From the NCBI GenBank assembly GCA_001766655.1, contig MJCC01000001.1, forward strand, positions 400,724 to 464,723: DNA of 64,000 nt, written 5' to 3'. Of the stretch, positions 1 through 8,911 are shown piece by piece. The DNA comes from Phytomonas francai. Its lineage: Eukaryota > Euglenozoa > Kinetoplastea > Trypanosomatida > Trypanosomatidae. The notes beneath the pieces are model-generated. The model was given only the letters and a program-made list of their open reading frames with translations. It was not told where the DNA came from and searched no databases. The translations under genes and the position numbers were made by a program. Numbering within the stretch: the first letter of the stretch is position 1; every line of letters starts with the position of its first letter.

Positions 1-321
1 CTCGCGGCGGCGGCGGTGGTGCCGGTGCTCCGCCGGCGGGCCGCGATTGCGGAGAGCCGCCTGCGGCTGGGGGCCGCGGGCGAAATCGTCCGCGGGGCGC
101 CGGCCTCCGAGACGGAGGAGAGGCGATGCGAGGCGGCCCTGTGGGCGTCCGCGATGGGGCAGGCGCGGGGGATGGCCGAGCAGCAGCTCCGAAAGGATGC
201 CGCGGCGCTAAAGGCGCAACGCGAGGCGTTGGTGAAGGCGCAAGCCTTCCGAGAGGCGGCCGCGCTCGCCAAGCTCGCGCGAATTATAGCTTCCCATCGA
301 ACTAACCCGACGCTTCGGTGA
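1..321 (+). CDS. 3' end of a coiled-coil protein, 5' end outside window
   Basis: The frame is open from the first base to a TGA at 319-321, giving 106 visible C-terminal residues. They are rich in Ala, Arg, Glu and Leu. The last third (AEQQLRKDAAALKAQREALV and the following 20 residues) is a strong amphipathic helix. Its L..QR..L..A..F..AA.LA.L pattern resembles a UVR-type helical hairpin, but this could simply be coiled coil. The DNA is very GC-rich, unlike the spacer that follows. The N-terminal domains lie outside the window, so no function can be assigned. I am confident that it is coding because of codon structure, GC-rich third positions and the abrupt composition change after the stop. 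The identity is unknown. Confidence 0.7.
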   Translation, partial: LAAAAVVPVLRRRAAIAESRLRLGAAGEIVRGAPASETEERRCEAALWASAMGQARGMAEQQLRKDAAALKAQREALVKAQAFREAAALAKLARIIASHRTNPTLR

Positions 322-850
322 TCCAAGTACTTTTGACGCCGTAAAAGAGGCGTCGAGTTGGGATTAAGGGTGCGCTCTACGATTTTTTGACACTTGTCCG
401 TAAAACGAAACGATGAAGAGAATCTGGGTTCAACAACGGGGCGAAAGCATACTTTAAAGTGTTTGATATCTATATATATATATAGATATCTATATATATA
501 TATATATATATATATATAGATAGATAGATAGATAGATATATTATTATTATTATTATTATTATTGCAAAATACTTTATAGAACGTGCATTTTGAACAGTTC
601 TTGAGGGTAAATTTCCTAACAACTTCAGTTGTAGCATAGCTTCAAAGGCTGAGCTACTCGATTTATCTACTTATATCTTTCTGCACAAATCGGATACTTC
701 ATTTTCTTCTGATTTAATAGGCCACATTTTCCCCCCTTTTTCCCTTTTCTTTTTTCTTTTTTCTTTTTTCGGGGGGGGGGGGGAGAGGGGGTTAGAACAA
801 GTTGCGAAAATTGACAATCCTCGCCGGTTGAACTTTTCCAGAAATTAAAC
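322..850 (+). other. Intergenic region with composite microsatellite and trans-splice acceptor
   Basis: No gene is seen. From 466 to 563 there is a compound microsatellite: TA dinucleotides, then GATA tetranucleotides (about 518-540), then TTA triplets. A long pyrimidine tract runs 727-770, is followed at once by a run of 13 G (771-783), and then by AG dinucleotides at 784-785 and 794-795. These AGs are the best trans-splice acceptors for the gene starting at 851. Confidence 0.6.
466..563. repeat. Compound microsatellite (TA)n-(GATA)n-(TTA)n
   Basis: Three different simple repeats abut each other within about 100 bases of spacer DNA. The TA part contains two GATATC interruptions. Such tracts are common in kinetoplastid spacers and are useful as polymorphic markers. 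No function is implied. Confidence 0.9.
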
Positions 851-2950
851 ATGCCCCAGAATGCCATCCCACATGAAGAGGTGCTCGGATTTATTTACGA
901 ATACCTTGATTATTTTGGCTACCGTGACAGTCTCATGGCGCTGCAGGCGGAATCGAGAGTCCCGTACAACACCATCCATGTCGCCGTAGAAGGGGATGAC
1001 GGAAGGGGGGACCTGAACCCCTTACGTGGCGCCAGGGCCACGGGTTCTTTCCCGAGCGCTCACGTTGAACGTGGAGAAGGATCTCGCCGGGTAAAATTTC
1101 CGCCACCTTCCTTAGTTGAGCTACAGCGTGCCGTATCGCAGGGAAACTGGGCGGAGGTTCTAAATGTGTATGTTGACGGCCTCTTAATACCATATGAGGT
1201 TCGCGCCAACTTATATGAGCTGATTTTTGAAGAGCTGCTTCTTGTGCATGGCATCGAGACGGCTGCTCGTACGCTGCTTCAGCACTCGCCCATCTTCAAG
1301 GAGATGAAAGAGAATGCACCGGCTCGATTGGCGCGTCTTCAAAAAATGCTGGACGACTTCGATAGTATTCAGTGGGAGGATAACAATAAGAAAATGGGGG
1401 GCAGTGCGGCCCACACAGTGGAGCTTCAGAAGCGACGAGAAGGGGTGTTTCAACAACTGAAGGGCCTTATTCATTTTTCGAATGATCCCTTCGACGGCGC
1501 ACTGCCCTCCGCGCTTCTCATCGCGGAACGGTGTACATGCCAGCGCAGCGCAGCAGAGACTCAGCCGCTGCGTTCAGGAGACCAGGCGAAACCTCGTAAA
1601 CGGGAAAGAAGTGAGGGGAGCGACGCCACCCCTGATGTTGCGGCGGCGCAGAGGCCGTGGTCCGAGGTTCGACTGGAATACCCTATTTTAGTGCCTCAAT
1701 TAATCCACCGAAAAGTTTCCTATTCGGCCGATAAGGCCATCACGACATGCTGCGTGGTACATGGGAAGAAGGAGGCGGAGCCGATCGTGCTTTTGGGCCG
1801 CGCCGACGGCGTTCTTGACTTCATCGCGCCCGCATCCGGTAACCTGGTGGGAACCACCACCGCGCACACCAATGGGGTGCTGGCGCTTGCGTTGGATGAG
1901 GTTTTGATGCCAGCTTCCGCCCTTGGCGAAAAAGGGGTTCCTGCCAAAGAAGACTTGGTAGGGGAGAGAGTCTCCAGCGCCGATAGCTCCCGGGTGTGGG
2001 TTGCTGTGGGGTACCGTGATGGTTCGATAAAAGTGTATAACTTTTACACCCGTCGCCTTGTTCGACGGTTCCCAGAGGCCCATTCGATGGGCGTCATGTC
2101 GCTTCTGTTTGCAGGGCCTCGACACCCCAATTTGATGAACCATCGTAACTTTGTGATTACCGGTTCCTACGATACTACTATTCATGTTCTTGATATTATA
2201 AGCGGGGCTTCTGTCTTCAAACTGAGCGACCCACACCATGGAACCTTTATAAACGCGCTGTGTCCACTGCCGCGTGGAAGACAGCTCTCCGGTGAAGAAG
2301 CAGTGGGGGCCTTCATGAGCGCAGGAAACGATTGTATGATTGGGGTTTGGGTTCTCGACGAGGGAAGTGGAGTGGTGCGTTTGTTAGAGGGGCACACCTG
2401 GAATTTGATGGCGCTTTACCGCGAGTGCAGGGACGGAATAGCAACCGCACTTCAGTTGGTGTCAACGGAAGACGGCAAGGAAAGGAGCGATTCGCAATGG
2501 GACCACCCCAATATCGACTACGTCATCGTGGTAACCCGCTCCAATGTTGTGCTTATCGTCTCTGTTGAGTTGCTTGGTAGTGCGCCGGAGCATTCTGTGC
2601 AATTCCGCACCCTATGCGTTATCCATGCGCGCAAGCGCGTTCGAAACGTATCGGCGTATGGGTGCCGAACAGATTCCCTTCCAGTTCCCATACTCTGCCT
2701 GTACGCGACCGACGAAGAAGGGACTGTGTTGCTGTACAACATCGAGATGAAATGGCTTGATGCGGCGGCATGGCAGCAGTTTAACGGCGCGCTTGATATT
2801 ATCAAAGCTACGGATGAAAGTGCGGTGGTGCTAACGGATGCCGGCAAGATGGTGGACGATTTACGAGTCTGTGGGGTGTGGCATTCCGCGAGCCACCCGC
2901 TACTCCTGGCTTACGCGTTTTCCTTAAGTAATGTTTATGTGTTGCGCTAA
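851..2950 (+). CDS. SMU1: SMU1-like LisH/CTLH/WD40 protein, probable spliceosome component
   Basis: The protein has 699 residues. A LisH motif lies at about residues 8-40 (EEVLGFIYEYLDYFGYRDSL). A CTLH-type helical region follows at about 88-170, including an IETAARTLLQHSPIFKEM segment that matches the AARxLLR region of SMU1. The second half is a WD40 propeller from about residue 280 to the end. The stretch around residue 405 (RRFPEAHSMGVMSLLF, then SYDTTIHVLD and SAGNDCMIGVWVLD) closely parallels the SMU1 signature RRFxxAHSxGV. SMU1 works with RED in activation of the spliceosomal B complex in animals and fungi. Here it would act mainly on trans-splicing, which is inferred. The start is the first ATG after the splice acceptor. 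An alternative is another LisH-WD40 protein, but the order and spacing of domains favour SMU1. Confidence 0.75.
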   Translation: MPQNAIPHEEVLGFIYEYLDYFGYRDSLMALQAESRVPYNTIHVAVEGDDGRGDLNPLRGARATGSFPSAHVERGEGSRRVKFPPPSLVELQRAVSQGNWAEVLNVYVDGLLIPYEVRANLYELIFEELLLVHGIETAARTLLQHSPIFKEMKENAPARLARLQKMLDDFDSIQWEDNNKKMGGSAAHTVELQKRREGVFQQLKGLIHFSNDPFDGALPSALLIAERCTCQRSAAETQPLRSGDQAKPRKRERSEGSDATPDVAAAQRPWSEVRLEYPILVPQLIHRKVSYSADKAITTCCVVHGKKEAEPIVLLGRADGVLDFIAPASGNLVGTTTAHTNGVLALALDEVLMPASALGEKGVPAKEDLVGERVSSADSSRVWVAVGYRDGSIKVYNFYTRRLVRRFPEAHSMGVMSLLFAGPRHPNLMNHRNFVITGSYDTTIHVLDIISGASVFKLSDPHHGTFINALCPLPRGRQLSGEEAVGAFMSAGNDCMIGVWVLDEGSGVVRLLEGHTWNLMALYRECRDGIATALQLVSTEDGKERSDSQWDHPNIDYVIVVTRSNVVLIVSVELLGSAPEHSVQFRTLCVIHARKRVRNVSAYGCRTDSLPVPILCLYATDEEGTVLLYNIEMKWLDAAAWQQFNGALDIIKATDESAVVLTDAGKMVDDLRVCGVWHSASHPLLLAYAFSLSNVYVLR

Positions 2951-3341
2951 ACTTACATTTCGAAAATCAAGGAAAGACCGTGAAAAGGGTCTTTCCGGTT
3001 CTGGAAGAAAAGAAACGTATTTGGTGTTGGTTTTGTGGTAGGGATACTTGAGGGTTTGACTTGTTCAGTCCGCCATAGTGCCATCGATACCTCGAGCAAA
3101 CACACACCCATACACACGGTGAAGCCTTGAAAGAATTAGTAATGTGCGTTCTGGTGGTTTAATGGTTTCAATTTTTTCCCATCTGTTGCTAATGGTGTTG
3201 ATCTTGTGGTTTGAAAGCAATGATCCATTATGCTTTGTAAATCAATCACATAATAAATTTATATGCACTGATTTTGAATTCACGTAACTTTTGAAGGCGA
3301 ATTAGTACAAGTTCACAAACACGCTCATATTGCTCTAAATC
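2951..3341 (+). other. Intergenic region with short hairpin after the stop codon
   Basis: The region holds the 3' UTR of the SMU1-like gene and the 5' UTR of DNAAF3. A perfect 9-bp hairpin sits 20 bases past the stop codon. A moderate pyrimidine stretch at 3167-3183 precedes several AGs (for example 3306-3307), but no single acceptor is clear. No gene is seen. Confidence 0.5.
2971..2996 (+). other. Perfect 9-bp hairpin in the 3' UTR of the SMU1-like gene
   Basis: GGAAAGACC at 2971-2979 pairs exactly with GGTCTTTCC at 2988-2996, leaving an 8-base loop. It lies 20 bases after the stop codon. In a trypanosomatid it would be an RNA structure in the 3' UTR, where most gene-specific control acts. 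A role is not shown. Confidence 0.5.
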
Positions 3342-5159
3342 ATGAGTGATAAGTATATGCGCGATGAAAGGGAGCTATTTTTGAATAGAATCGGCAGGGA
3401 GCCAAGCTGGGGCTGGTCCCCAGCTGTAGACTTCATCAAGCTACTTGAAAAGCACGCAGAGGTGCGACCACCACATCGCCAGACACCAGCTAATAACAAC
3501 ACTATAATTACTACTAATAATATAAAGGTTGATGGAGAGATTGGGCAGAGTCCTATAAACTCCGGCAAAGATAGCTCAATCTCACCCTCTGCTTCAAGTC
3601 TGGCGAATCGTGATCCAATGCGTAAGAAAGCGATTTTTAATGAAGAGGATTTGAATGCTCTAATATCGCAAATCCAAACGCAGGAGCGTTGCCAAACAGC
3701 TAATGACAGTCAAAGAGCTTGCTCGGGAATGCCAGATGCAGGCAACACCGCTGCTGCGACCGACGATGCGCCATCGGATGAGGCGGCAGTATCGATTCTC
3801 TTAGCTGGTGCTGCTGATATACGGCATATCTTTCGAACTCTCGCCACTCTCCGCCTGCGCGAAGTACAAAACCCAGATCACAAAGTAGCGTCACCTATGT
3901 ATCATATCTATCTATACGAGCCGAGTTTGCGAATTCACTGCCGACATTTATTCTTTATCCAATGGTTGTTGGATAGCATGTTTTCTCTAGAGGAGCTCGA
4001 GGAGCGCGTTTTGATGTTTTTGGAGATTTTTGGGAACTCTCTTCTGCGCGAGATCACCGCGGCGCAGATGCGAAGCGTTTCCCAGAACCTTTTGACAAGC
4101 CTCGAAACTGAAACAGGGCCACTGTCAGGTATGGTAAATTTTTCCGAAATGAAGCTCAAAGAGAAGGATTTTATAGAGAATCAGCTTCGATTTTGGGGAA
4201 AAGATAGCACACAGGCCGATATCGCAGCGCAGTGGTCGAAGCTCCTTCGCCACGACATGGCAGATCGCTATGATAACCGGGATAACCTCATTGACTGGGA
4301 TTATGTCTTTCATCTGAAGGATTACACGCATTTTTTGAAGTTTTCAGAGTACCGCGTCTGGCGGAACACAGGGGTTGCCTTTGATGTTTGTCACATCAAT
4401 CCCCGCCGCGGTTTTCAGTACGAGTATACGGCTCCAAACAAATCCTTATGTTTTTTTGACTACAAAGGCAGGGGGGTTTATCGTGGGGACATCACGAACG
4501 GACCTTTTTTTGAATTTGGGGCCCTCACTGATAATAAATTTCTTCACTACCGAGGCTCTGACGGGACGTGCAGGTATGGCAACGGTGTTGTTTCGATGCA
4601 TAACGTTCGGGCGTGGTTGTACGCGCTCCTGACAGGCTCTGAGTGGCCATGGGCGGAGCATGCCTTCGCTTGGGATAACAGTGCAAACTACAACTACCTG
4701 CCGCCTAACACCCCGAGCAGCGTGGCGTACAAGGCAGTCTTTCCCCGTGTTCGCTTTCATTTGATAGGGCTTGATTTTGATCGTTTTCTCCTTCATCAGG
4801 TTGAGGGACGTATCCAACGGATGGATGCTGCCTTTTTTGGAACTTCGTGTACGCACCTTTTGACGCCGTCCTTTTTAAAATCTGGAATGCATGATAATGG
4901 TGTTGTGGTGGCGGAAACCGTTAAATTTGTGGTCGACGTCAGTGATGCCACTAAAGAGGCCTTTGTGCAGAAAATAAAGGATACGGCCGCGTCTGGCAAC
5001 TGGCAGCAGAACGACAAGCTTACAGCCTTGCTGCACGAAGGGCAGCCTAAGCTCGAGGAGACGAAGGGTGAACCGACCAACGCGCAAGCGCTATCTTTAT
5101 CCCGTTATACCTCAGCATTTCAAGTATCTTTTACAAAAATGGAAGTATCCAAGCCATAA
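3342..5159 (+). CDS. DNAAF3: Dynein axonemal assembly factor 3
   Basis: This 605-residue protein is needed in the cytoplasm to preassemble axonemal dynein arms. Family signatures are clear. An N-terminal WGWSPAVDF is at residues 23-31, corresponding to the WGLSPALD of animal DNAAF3. The Rossmann-like segment VSILLAGAADIRHIFRTL is near 150-167. The C-terminal DUF4471-type domain starts near 270 and contains LRFWG, SRYD-like DRYDNRDNLIDWD, FRRWR-like YRVWRNTGVAF, then YRGDITNGPFFEFG and a QHN-like MHNVRAWL. Between the two conserved parts (about 50-145) there is a low-complexity insertion rich in Asn, Thr and Ser that other DNAAF3 proteins lack. It indicates a motile flagellum with dynein arms. 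No other family shows this motif order. Confidence 0.93.
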   Translation: MSDKYMRDERELFLNRIGREPSWGWSPAVDFIKLLEKHAEVRPPHRQTPANNNTIITTNNIKVDGEIGQSPINSGKDSSISPSASSLANRDPMRKKAIFNEEDLNALISQIQTQERCQTANDSQRACSGMPDAGNTAAATDDAPSDEAAVSILLAGAADIRHIFRTLATLRLREVQNPDHKVASPMYHIYLYEPSLRIHCRHLFFIQWLLDSMFSLEELEERVLMFLEIFGNSLLREITAAQMRSVSQNLLTSLETETGPLSGMVNFSEMKLKEKDFIENQLRFWGKDSTQADIAAQWSKLLRHDMADRYDNRDNLIDWDYVFHLKDYTHFLKFSEYRVWRNTGVAFDVCHINPRRGFQYEYTAPNKSLCFFDYKGRGVYRGDITNGPFFEFGALTDNKFLHYRGSDGTCRYGNGVVSMHNVRAWLYALLTGSEWPWAEHAFAWDNSANYNYLPPNTPSSVAYKAVFPRVRFHLIGLDFDRFLLHQVEGRIQRMDAAFFGTSCTHLLTPSFLKSGMHDNGVVVAETVKFVVDVSDATKEAFVQKIKDTAASGNWQQNDKLTALLHEGQPKLEETKGEPTNAQALSLSRYTSAFQVSFTKMEVSKP

Positions 5160-5686
5160 TTTTCGTTGGAATCCTATGGAAATCTTATAACATGTTTATC
5201 TTACAGCATCAATATTGATTTTATCTTAAGATCATTTAGTTTTAAAGGATCATTTTCAGATGCCATAATTCCAGTAAACAATAAAGTGTGCAGAGAATGA
5301 ATTGGCTTTGGTTTTCTTTCCTATTTTTAATCACTGATTAGCTCACTAAAAGGAAGAAGGAAGAATAACATAGAAGACATTTTTTTAAAGAATTTTTTTT
5401 GTTTTTTTGTTACTTCTATATGCATATTGATTTGAATAGATATAGCATCATTTTTGTAATTTTTTATCAGAATTCATTTTGAATTATCCATAGAGCGCTA
5501 GGAATATAGATTCGTAACAGTAAAGGGTCACCTAAGAATCTTCAGTTTTAGAATAGCTCTTGAAGTGGTAATTTTGCTTCTAAAGTTCACTCGGATTTTT
5601 CTTGCATCTTTCCCTAAAGGAAAAAACGAACCAATATACATATACATATATATATATAATACACACGCCAACTTATGGTGTGATAA
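5160..5686 (+). other. Intergenic region, AT-rich
   Basis: No gene is seen. A pyrimidine tract at 5311-5328 ends in an AG at 5340-5341. A second pyrimidine stretch is at 5595-5615. A TA microsatellite spans about 5634-5659. A tiny upstream ATG (5674) followed two codons later by a stop lies in the probable 5' UTR of the next gene. Confidence 0.5.
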
Positions 5687-8377
5687 ATGGTTGGACATGA
5701 GGATACTCTTAGCGACTCGGTCGACTTTACAAAACTAGTGCAACCAAACACTATAAACGGTAATTGGTTTAAAGCGCTTTCGCATCCAAAGGCTTCAAAA
5801 AATGAAACTCCTCTTGCTGGGAGTTCGTACGAACCTGGCGCGTCCAAACAGCGGACAAAGTCCTCAAAAAGTCTCCTGCCTCGTCAGCATCCTCCAAGTG
5901 CAAGGAATGCAAGGAGCTCCTCTTGCACGGCATCGCCTCGGCACTATGAGAATGCTATCTCCCTTCCGCTCCAAACTCAGCATAGTTCGATAGCGCGGAG
6001 TCCGCCGCAAACGGCGTCCACGCGCTCCCCACAGGGTGCTTTTGGGGGAAATCTCGCAATGGATTCTAAGCCACTGAATGGGCCAGCCATGACCTACGGG
6101 AATATCACGACGTCCGAACCATCCTTCCATCTATCCAAGGCCGAGCATGGAAAACCTAGAAATCCCGCCGTTCATCCGGAAGACTCGGCGAAGTGGTCAG
6201 GGGATGACGCGAATCCGAAACCCGGACGCCTGCCGGTGTCCTTTCCAAACGACAGCGCCGTATCCGAGGCGGCCGACGACGCGAACTACTCCGACATTAT
6301 CCAGGCGCTTTCTCTGATTGAGGGGGCGACGTTGATGTCGGCGAGCTCGCAGCCCTCCACGGCCCGTTCTCGCGAGGCCGGCCCAAGCGCCTGCGCGAGT
6401 CGAGGGGAGACGCTCTACGAGTACGGCATGCGCACGAAAATCGCGAGAGAGCAGTGGGTGACCCTGGAAAAGACAAGGCGGGCCATTTTAGAGGCCGCGC
6501 GAATAAAGCGGGATTGCACCTTCGCGCCGAAGGTGTCCCCGTACGCCGCGCGTATTCACCGTCCGGCGGGGCTACGTCCGGATCGCCGGATAGAGTCGGA
6601 GCTCCTGCGGCGGGAGCAGTGCATCGCCGAGCGAAAGCGCAAAGTCATCGAAAACGAACTCCAAGAGTGTACGTTTCGACCGCTGACGTTGGGTCTGGCG
6701 CGTCTGAAGTCGGGCGCGCTGGAGGCGGATTCTGGCGTCTTTGGTTCTCTTTATCGGGATGCCAAAGAGCGAGCGTACTGCCAGGAGGTGGTGGCGCCGT
6801 ACGTTGTGAAGCAGATTGAGCAGCACGCTATGTACGGCAATCGCCCGGCAGAACCACTGACGAAGGACGAAGTCAAGACTGTGGTCGAGCGCCTGTGTGT
6901 TAAAAGCACGAGGCCAACTCCGGAGGACCCTGCCGTGACCCATGAGCCCGTCTTGTCGAGCAAGAGCAATCAAATTATAAAGGAAAAAATAATTAAGGGC
7001 GAGCGATGCTCGGATGTTGTAGAGGAGCTCACAAAAAATCAAGAACTCGCGCGTATGGAGCGCGAGTTGGATCAGGAGATTGAGGAAGAAAAGCAGAGCC
7101 TGCTACCTTCGACCTCCGCAAAGCGTGAAGCGCAGCGCCGGAAGCTAGAGTTGGAGCACGCTCGCTCTCTGCTTTCCACCAAATTTCGCCTCTTAGCTCA
7201 GTATGCCTGCAGACTAACGGGTGTTATTTACCGCGCGGCGGCACCTCATTTGGTCGTCAACCTGGCGAAAGCCGCGCTCGACCTCTTGACGCCGAGCGAG
7301 ACCGACGAACTGATTGACATCTTCGAGCACTGTGAAGCGGAAAAGATAAACGAAGCGGAGTTTGTCGAGCTGGTCCTGCAAACTCCTCCGCCCATAGTCG
7401 CTTCGGGCGCTGCTATGACGCGCCCCCTACTAAGGGAGCCCCCTCCCACCACGAGGGGGGTGGGCGGGAAAGGGAAGCGGAATCAGGCGATAGCGGGTTC
7501 CGCCCGTGGCGAGTCCCTGGCGAGCCCGCGGGAGGGCAGCGCGCAGCGGCGGCGAATTAATTTACACGAAAAGCCGGACCCCGCCGTGATCGCACGCGTG
7601 CGCGCTCAGCGAGAGGCTCGGATGGAACGCTGGCGTGAAGAGGCGCGTGCGCGCTCGGAGGGCTACGACGGCGGCGAGCTCCCTTCTTCCTCTCCGAAGT
7701 TGAATCCTCCACGGCGACGGCTGATTCCGTATGAATGCCGGCCGGATGTCCATGTTGAGGTCCGAACAAATCGCGCTGAGCAGCTCCGCCGGGTTTTTTT
7801 GTCAGAAAGAGCACGTAATTCCTCGGTGCCATTCGCGCGGCCGTCGTCGTCGTCAGCGCATCCGCCCGGTCGAGTTCCCTCATCAACCTCTTCGTCAGGC
7901 TTCGTAAAGATAGCCTCGCAGCAAGGGCCTGCAGAAGAGGAAGCTCAGTCTCTCCCTTTCACTCGTGCGTGCTCCTCAGACAATTTACACGGTGCCCATG
8001 CATCTAGCAAGCTCTTATCCAAGGATTTCCTACGGGATGGATTTAATGTTCAACTGAGGGGCCCTCGCTCTGCGAGGGAAGCCGAAGACCAAACTACCCG
8101 TTTCACGAAAAAAAGCCTCAACGTGGCGGGAACCCCTTTAAAGAATGAGGCGCAGGACCGCACGTCGCCAAGAGTCGCCTCGCGAGAGGAGGTGGGCGCT
8201 TCTGAGGAAGGAGGAAGAAGAAGATGTGGAAGTCGTTCAAAACATTCTCAACGGGTTTTCTACAATGACATGATCACGGAACGTCTCCTCTTTGGCGATG
8301 AAAAATCTCTGAAAGAACTAGGTCGTGAGCTCCTTATGAAGCAATTAGAAGATTACCGAAGAGAACATGCACGGTAA
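5687..8377 (+). CDS. Conserved-type unknown protein with CTFxP motifs and coiled coil
   Basis: The protein has 896 residues and no recognised family. Residues 1-230 are Ser/Pro/Ala-rich and probably disordered. Two copies of a CTFxP motif, DCTFAPKVSPYA (about 275) and ECTFRPLTLG (about 327), sit about 50 residues apart with charged helices between them. This kind of motif is common in kinetoplastid cytoskeletal and flagellar proteins. A charged coiled coil runs about 430-500 and leads into a hydrophobic helical segment that includes LTPSETDELIDIFEHCEA (about 530-565), which looks like a degenerate EF-hand pair without good calcium ligands. The region beyond 570 is Arg/Ser-rich, and the C-terminus (FYNDMITERLLFGDEKSLKE) is a short conserved-looking helix. 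A cytoskeletal role is a guess from composition. Confidence 0.75.
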   Translation: MVGHEDTLSDSVDFTKLVQPNTINGNWFKALSHPKASKNETPLAGSSYEPGASKQRTKSSKSLLPRQHPPSARNARSSSCTASPRHYENAISLPLQTQHSSIARSPPQTASTRSPQGAFGGNLAMDSKPLNGPAMTYGNITTSEPSFHLSKAEHGKPRNPAVHPEDSAKWSGDDANPKPGRLPVSFPNDSAVSEAADDANYSDIIQALSLIEGATLMSASSQPSTARSREAGPSACASRGETLYEYGMRTKIAREQWVTLEKTRRAILEAARIKRDCTFAPKVSPYAARIHRPAGLRPDRRIESELLRREQCIAERKRKVIENELQECTFRPLTLGLARLKSGALEADSGVFGSLYRDAKERAYCQEVVAPYVVKQIEQHAMYGNRPAEPLTKDEVKTVVERLCVKSTRPTPEDPAVTHEPVLSSKSNQIIKEKIIKGERCSDVVEELTKNQELARMERELDQEIEEEKQSLLPSTSAKREAQRRKLELEHARSLLSTKFRLLAQYACRLTGVIYRAAAPHLVVNLAKAALDLLTPSETDELIDIFEHCEAEKINEAEFVELVLQTPPPIVASGAAMTRPLLREPPPTTRGVGGKGKRNQAIAGSARGESLASPREGSAQRRRINLHEKPDPAVIARVRAQREARMERWREEARARSEGYDGGELPSSSPKLNPPRRRLIPYECRPDVHVEVRTNRAEQLRRVFLSERARNSSVPFARPSSSSAHPPGRVPSSTSSSGFVKIASQQGPAEEEAQSLPFTRACSSDNLHGAHASSKLLSKDFLRDGFNVQLRGPRSAREAEDQTTRFTKKSLNVAGTPLKNEAQDRTSPRVASREEVGASEEGGRRRCGSRSKHSQRVFYNDMITERLLFGDEKSLKELGRELLMKQLEDYRREHAR

Positions 8378-8911
8378 CTTTTCATTTTCCGCTACTTTTA
8401 CAGTTAATTCATTGACCAAGAGTTTTCCTTTAGAAGAAGAAAAGGAAATTACTATGGAAGCTTGATCTGGCTTTCTACGAAAAAAGAATCTTTGAATCAG
8501 CTACACTCACAACCCGGAATTTTCTATGTATTTCCTTTTGGCGTTTTTCGAAAGCGGATCCTTTCCCTTATTCTTGCTTGTTTGTTTGCTTCCCTTTAGA
8601 GTGCCTTGCCTGAAAGGCACCATAATAAGCAAGGAGAAAATCTATAGACGAATTTCTCATTCATGGCGGGACTAACCATTTGTAACACTGTTTCATTTTA
8701 TTTTTTTTATTATCTTCTGAATAAGGGCCTCCTTTGCAGTTTTTCATCGCTTGTTTTGGTTCCCTTGTTTCTCTGCTTGATAAAATTACCATTTCGCTCA
8801 ATGCGTTGTGATTTCCTTGTATCATGCTAGCCGAACGAAAATAGAAGCACATATCTAACCTCCCTCCCTCCACACACACAAGAAAAACGAAAATCACCGA
8901 AGAGTATATTA
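8378..8911 (+). other. Intergenic region with candidate splice acceptors
   Basis: No gene is seen. T-rich DNA at 8690-8736 ends in TTTGCAG (AG 8738-8739). A later pyrimidine tract, CCTCCCTCCCTCC near 8860, is followed by AG at 8880-8881, 31 bases before the next start codon. Confidence 0.5.
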
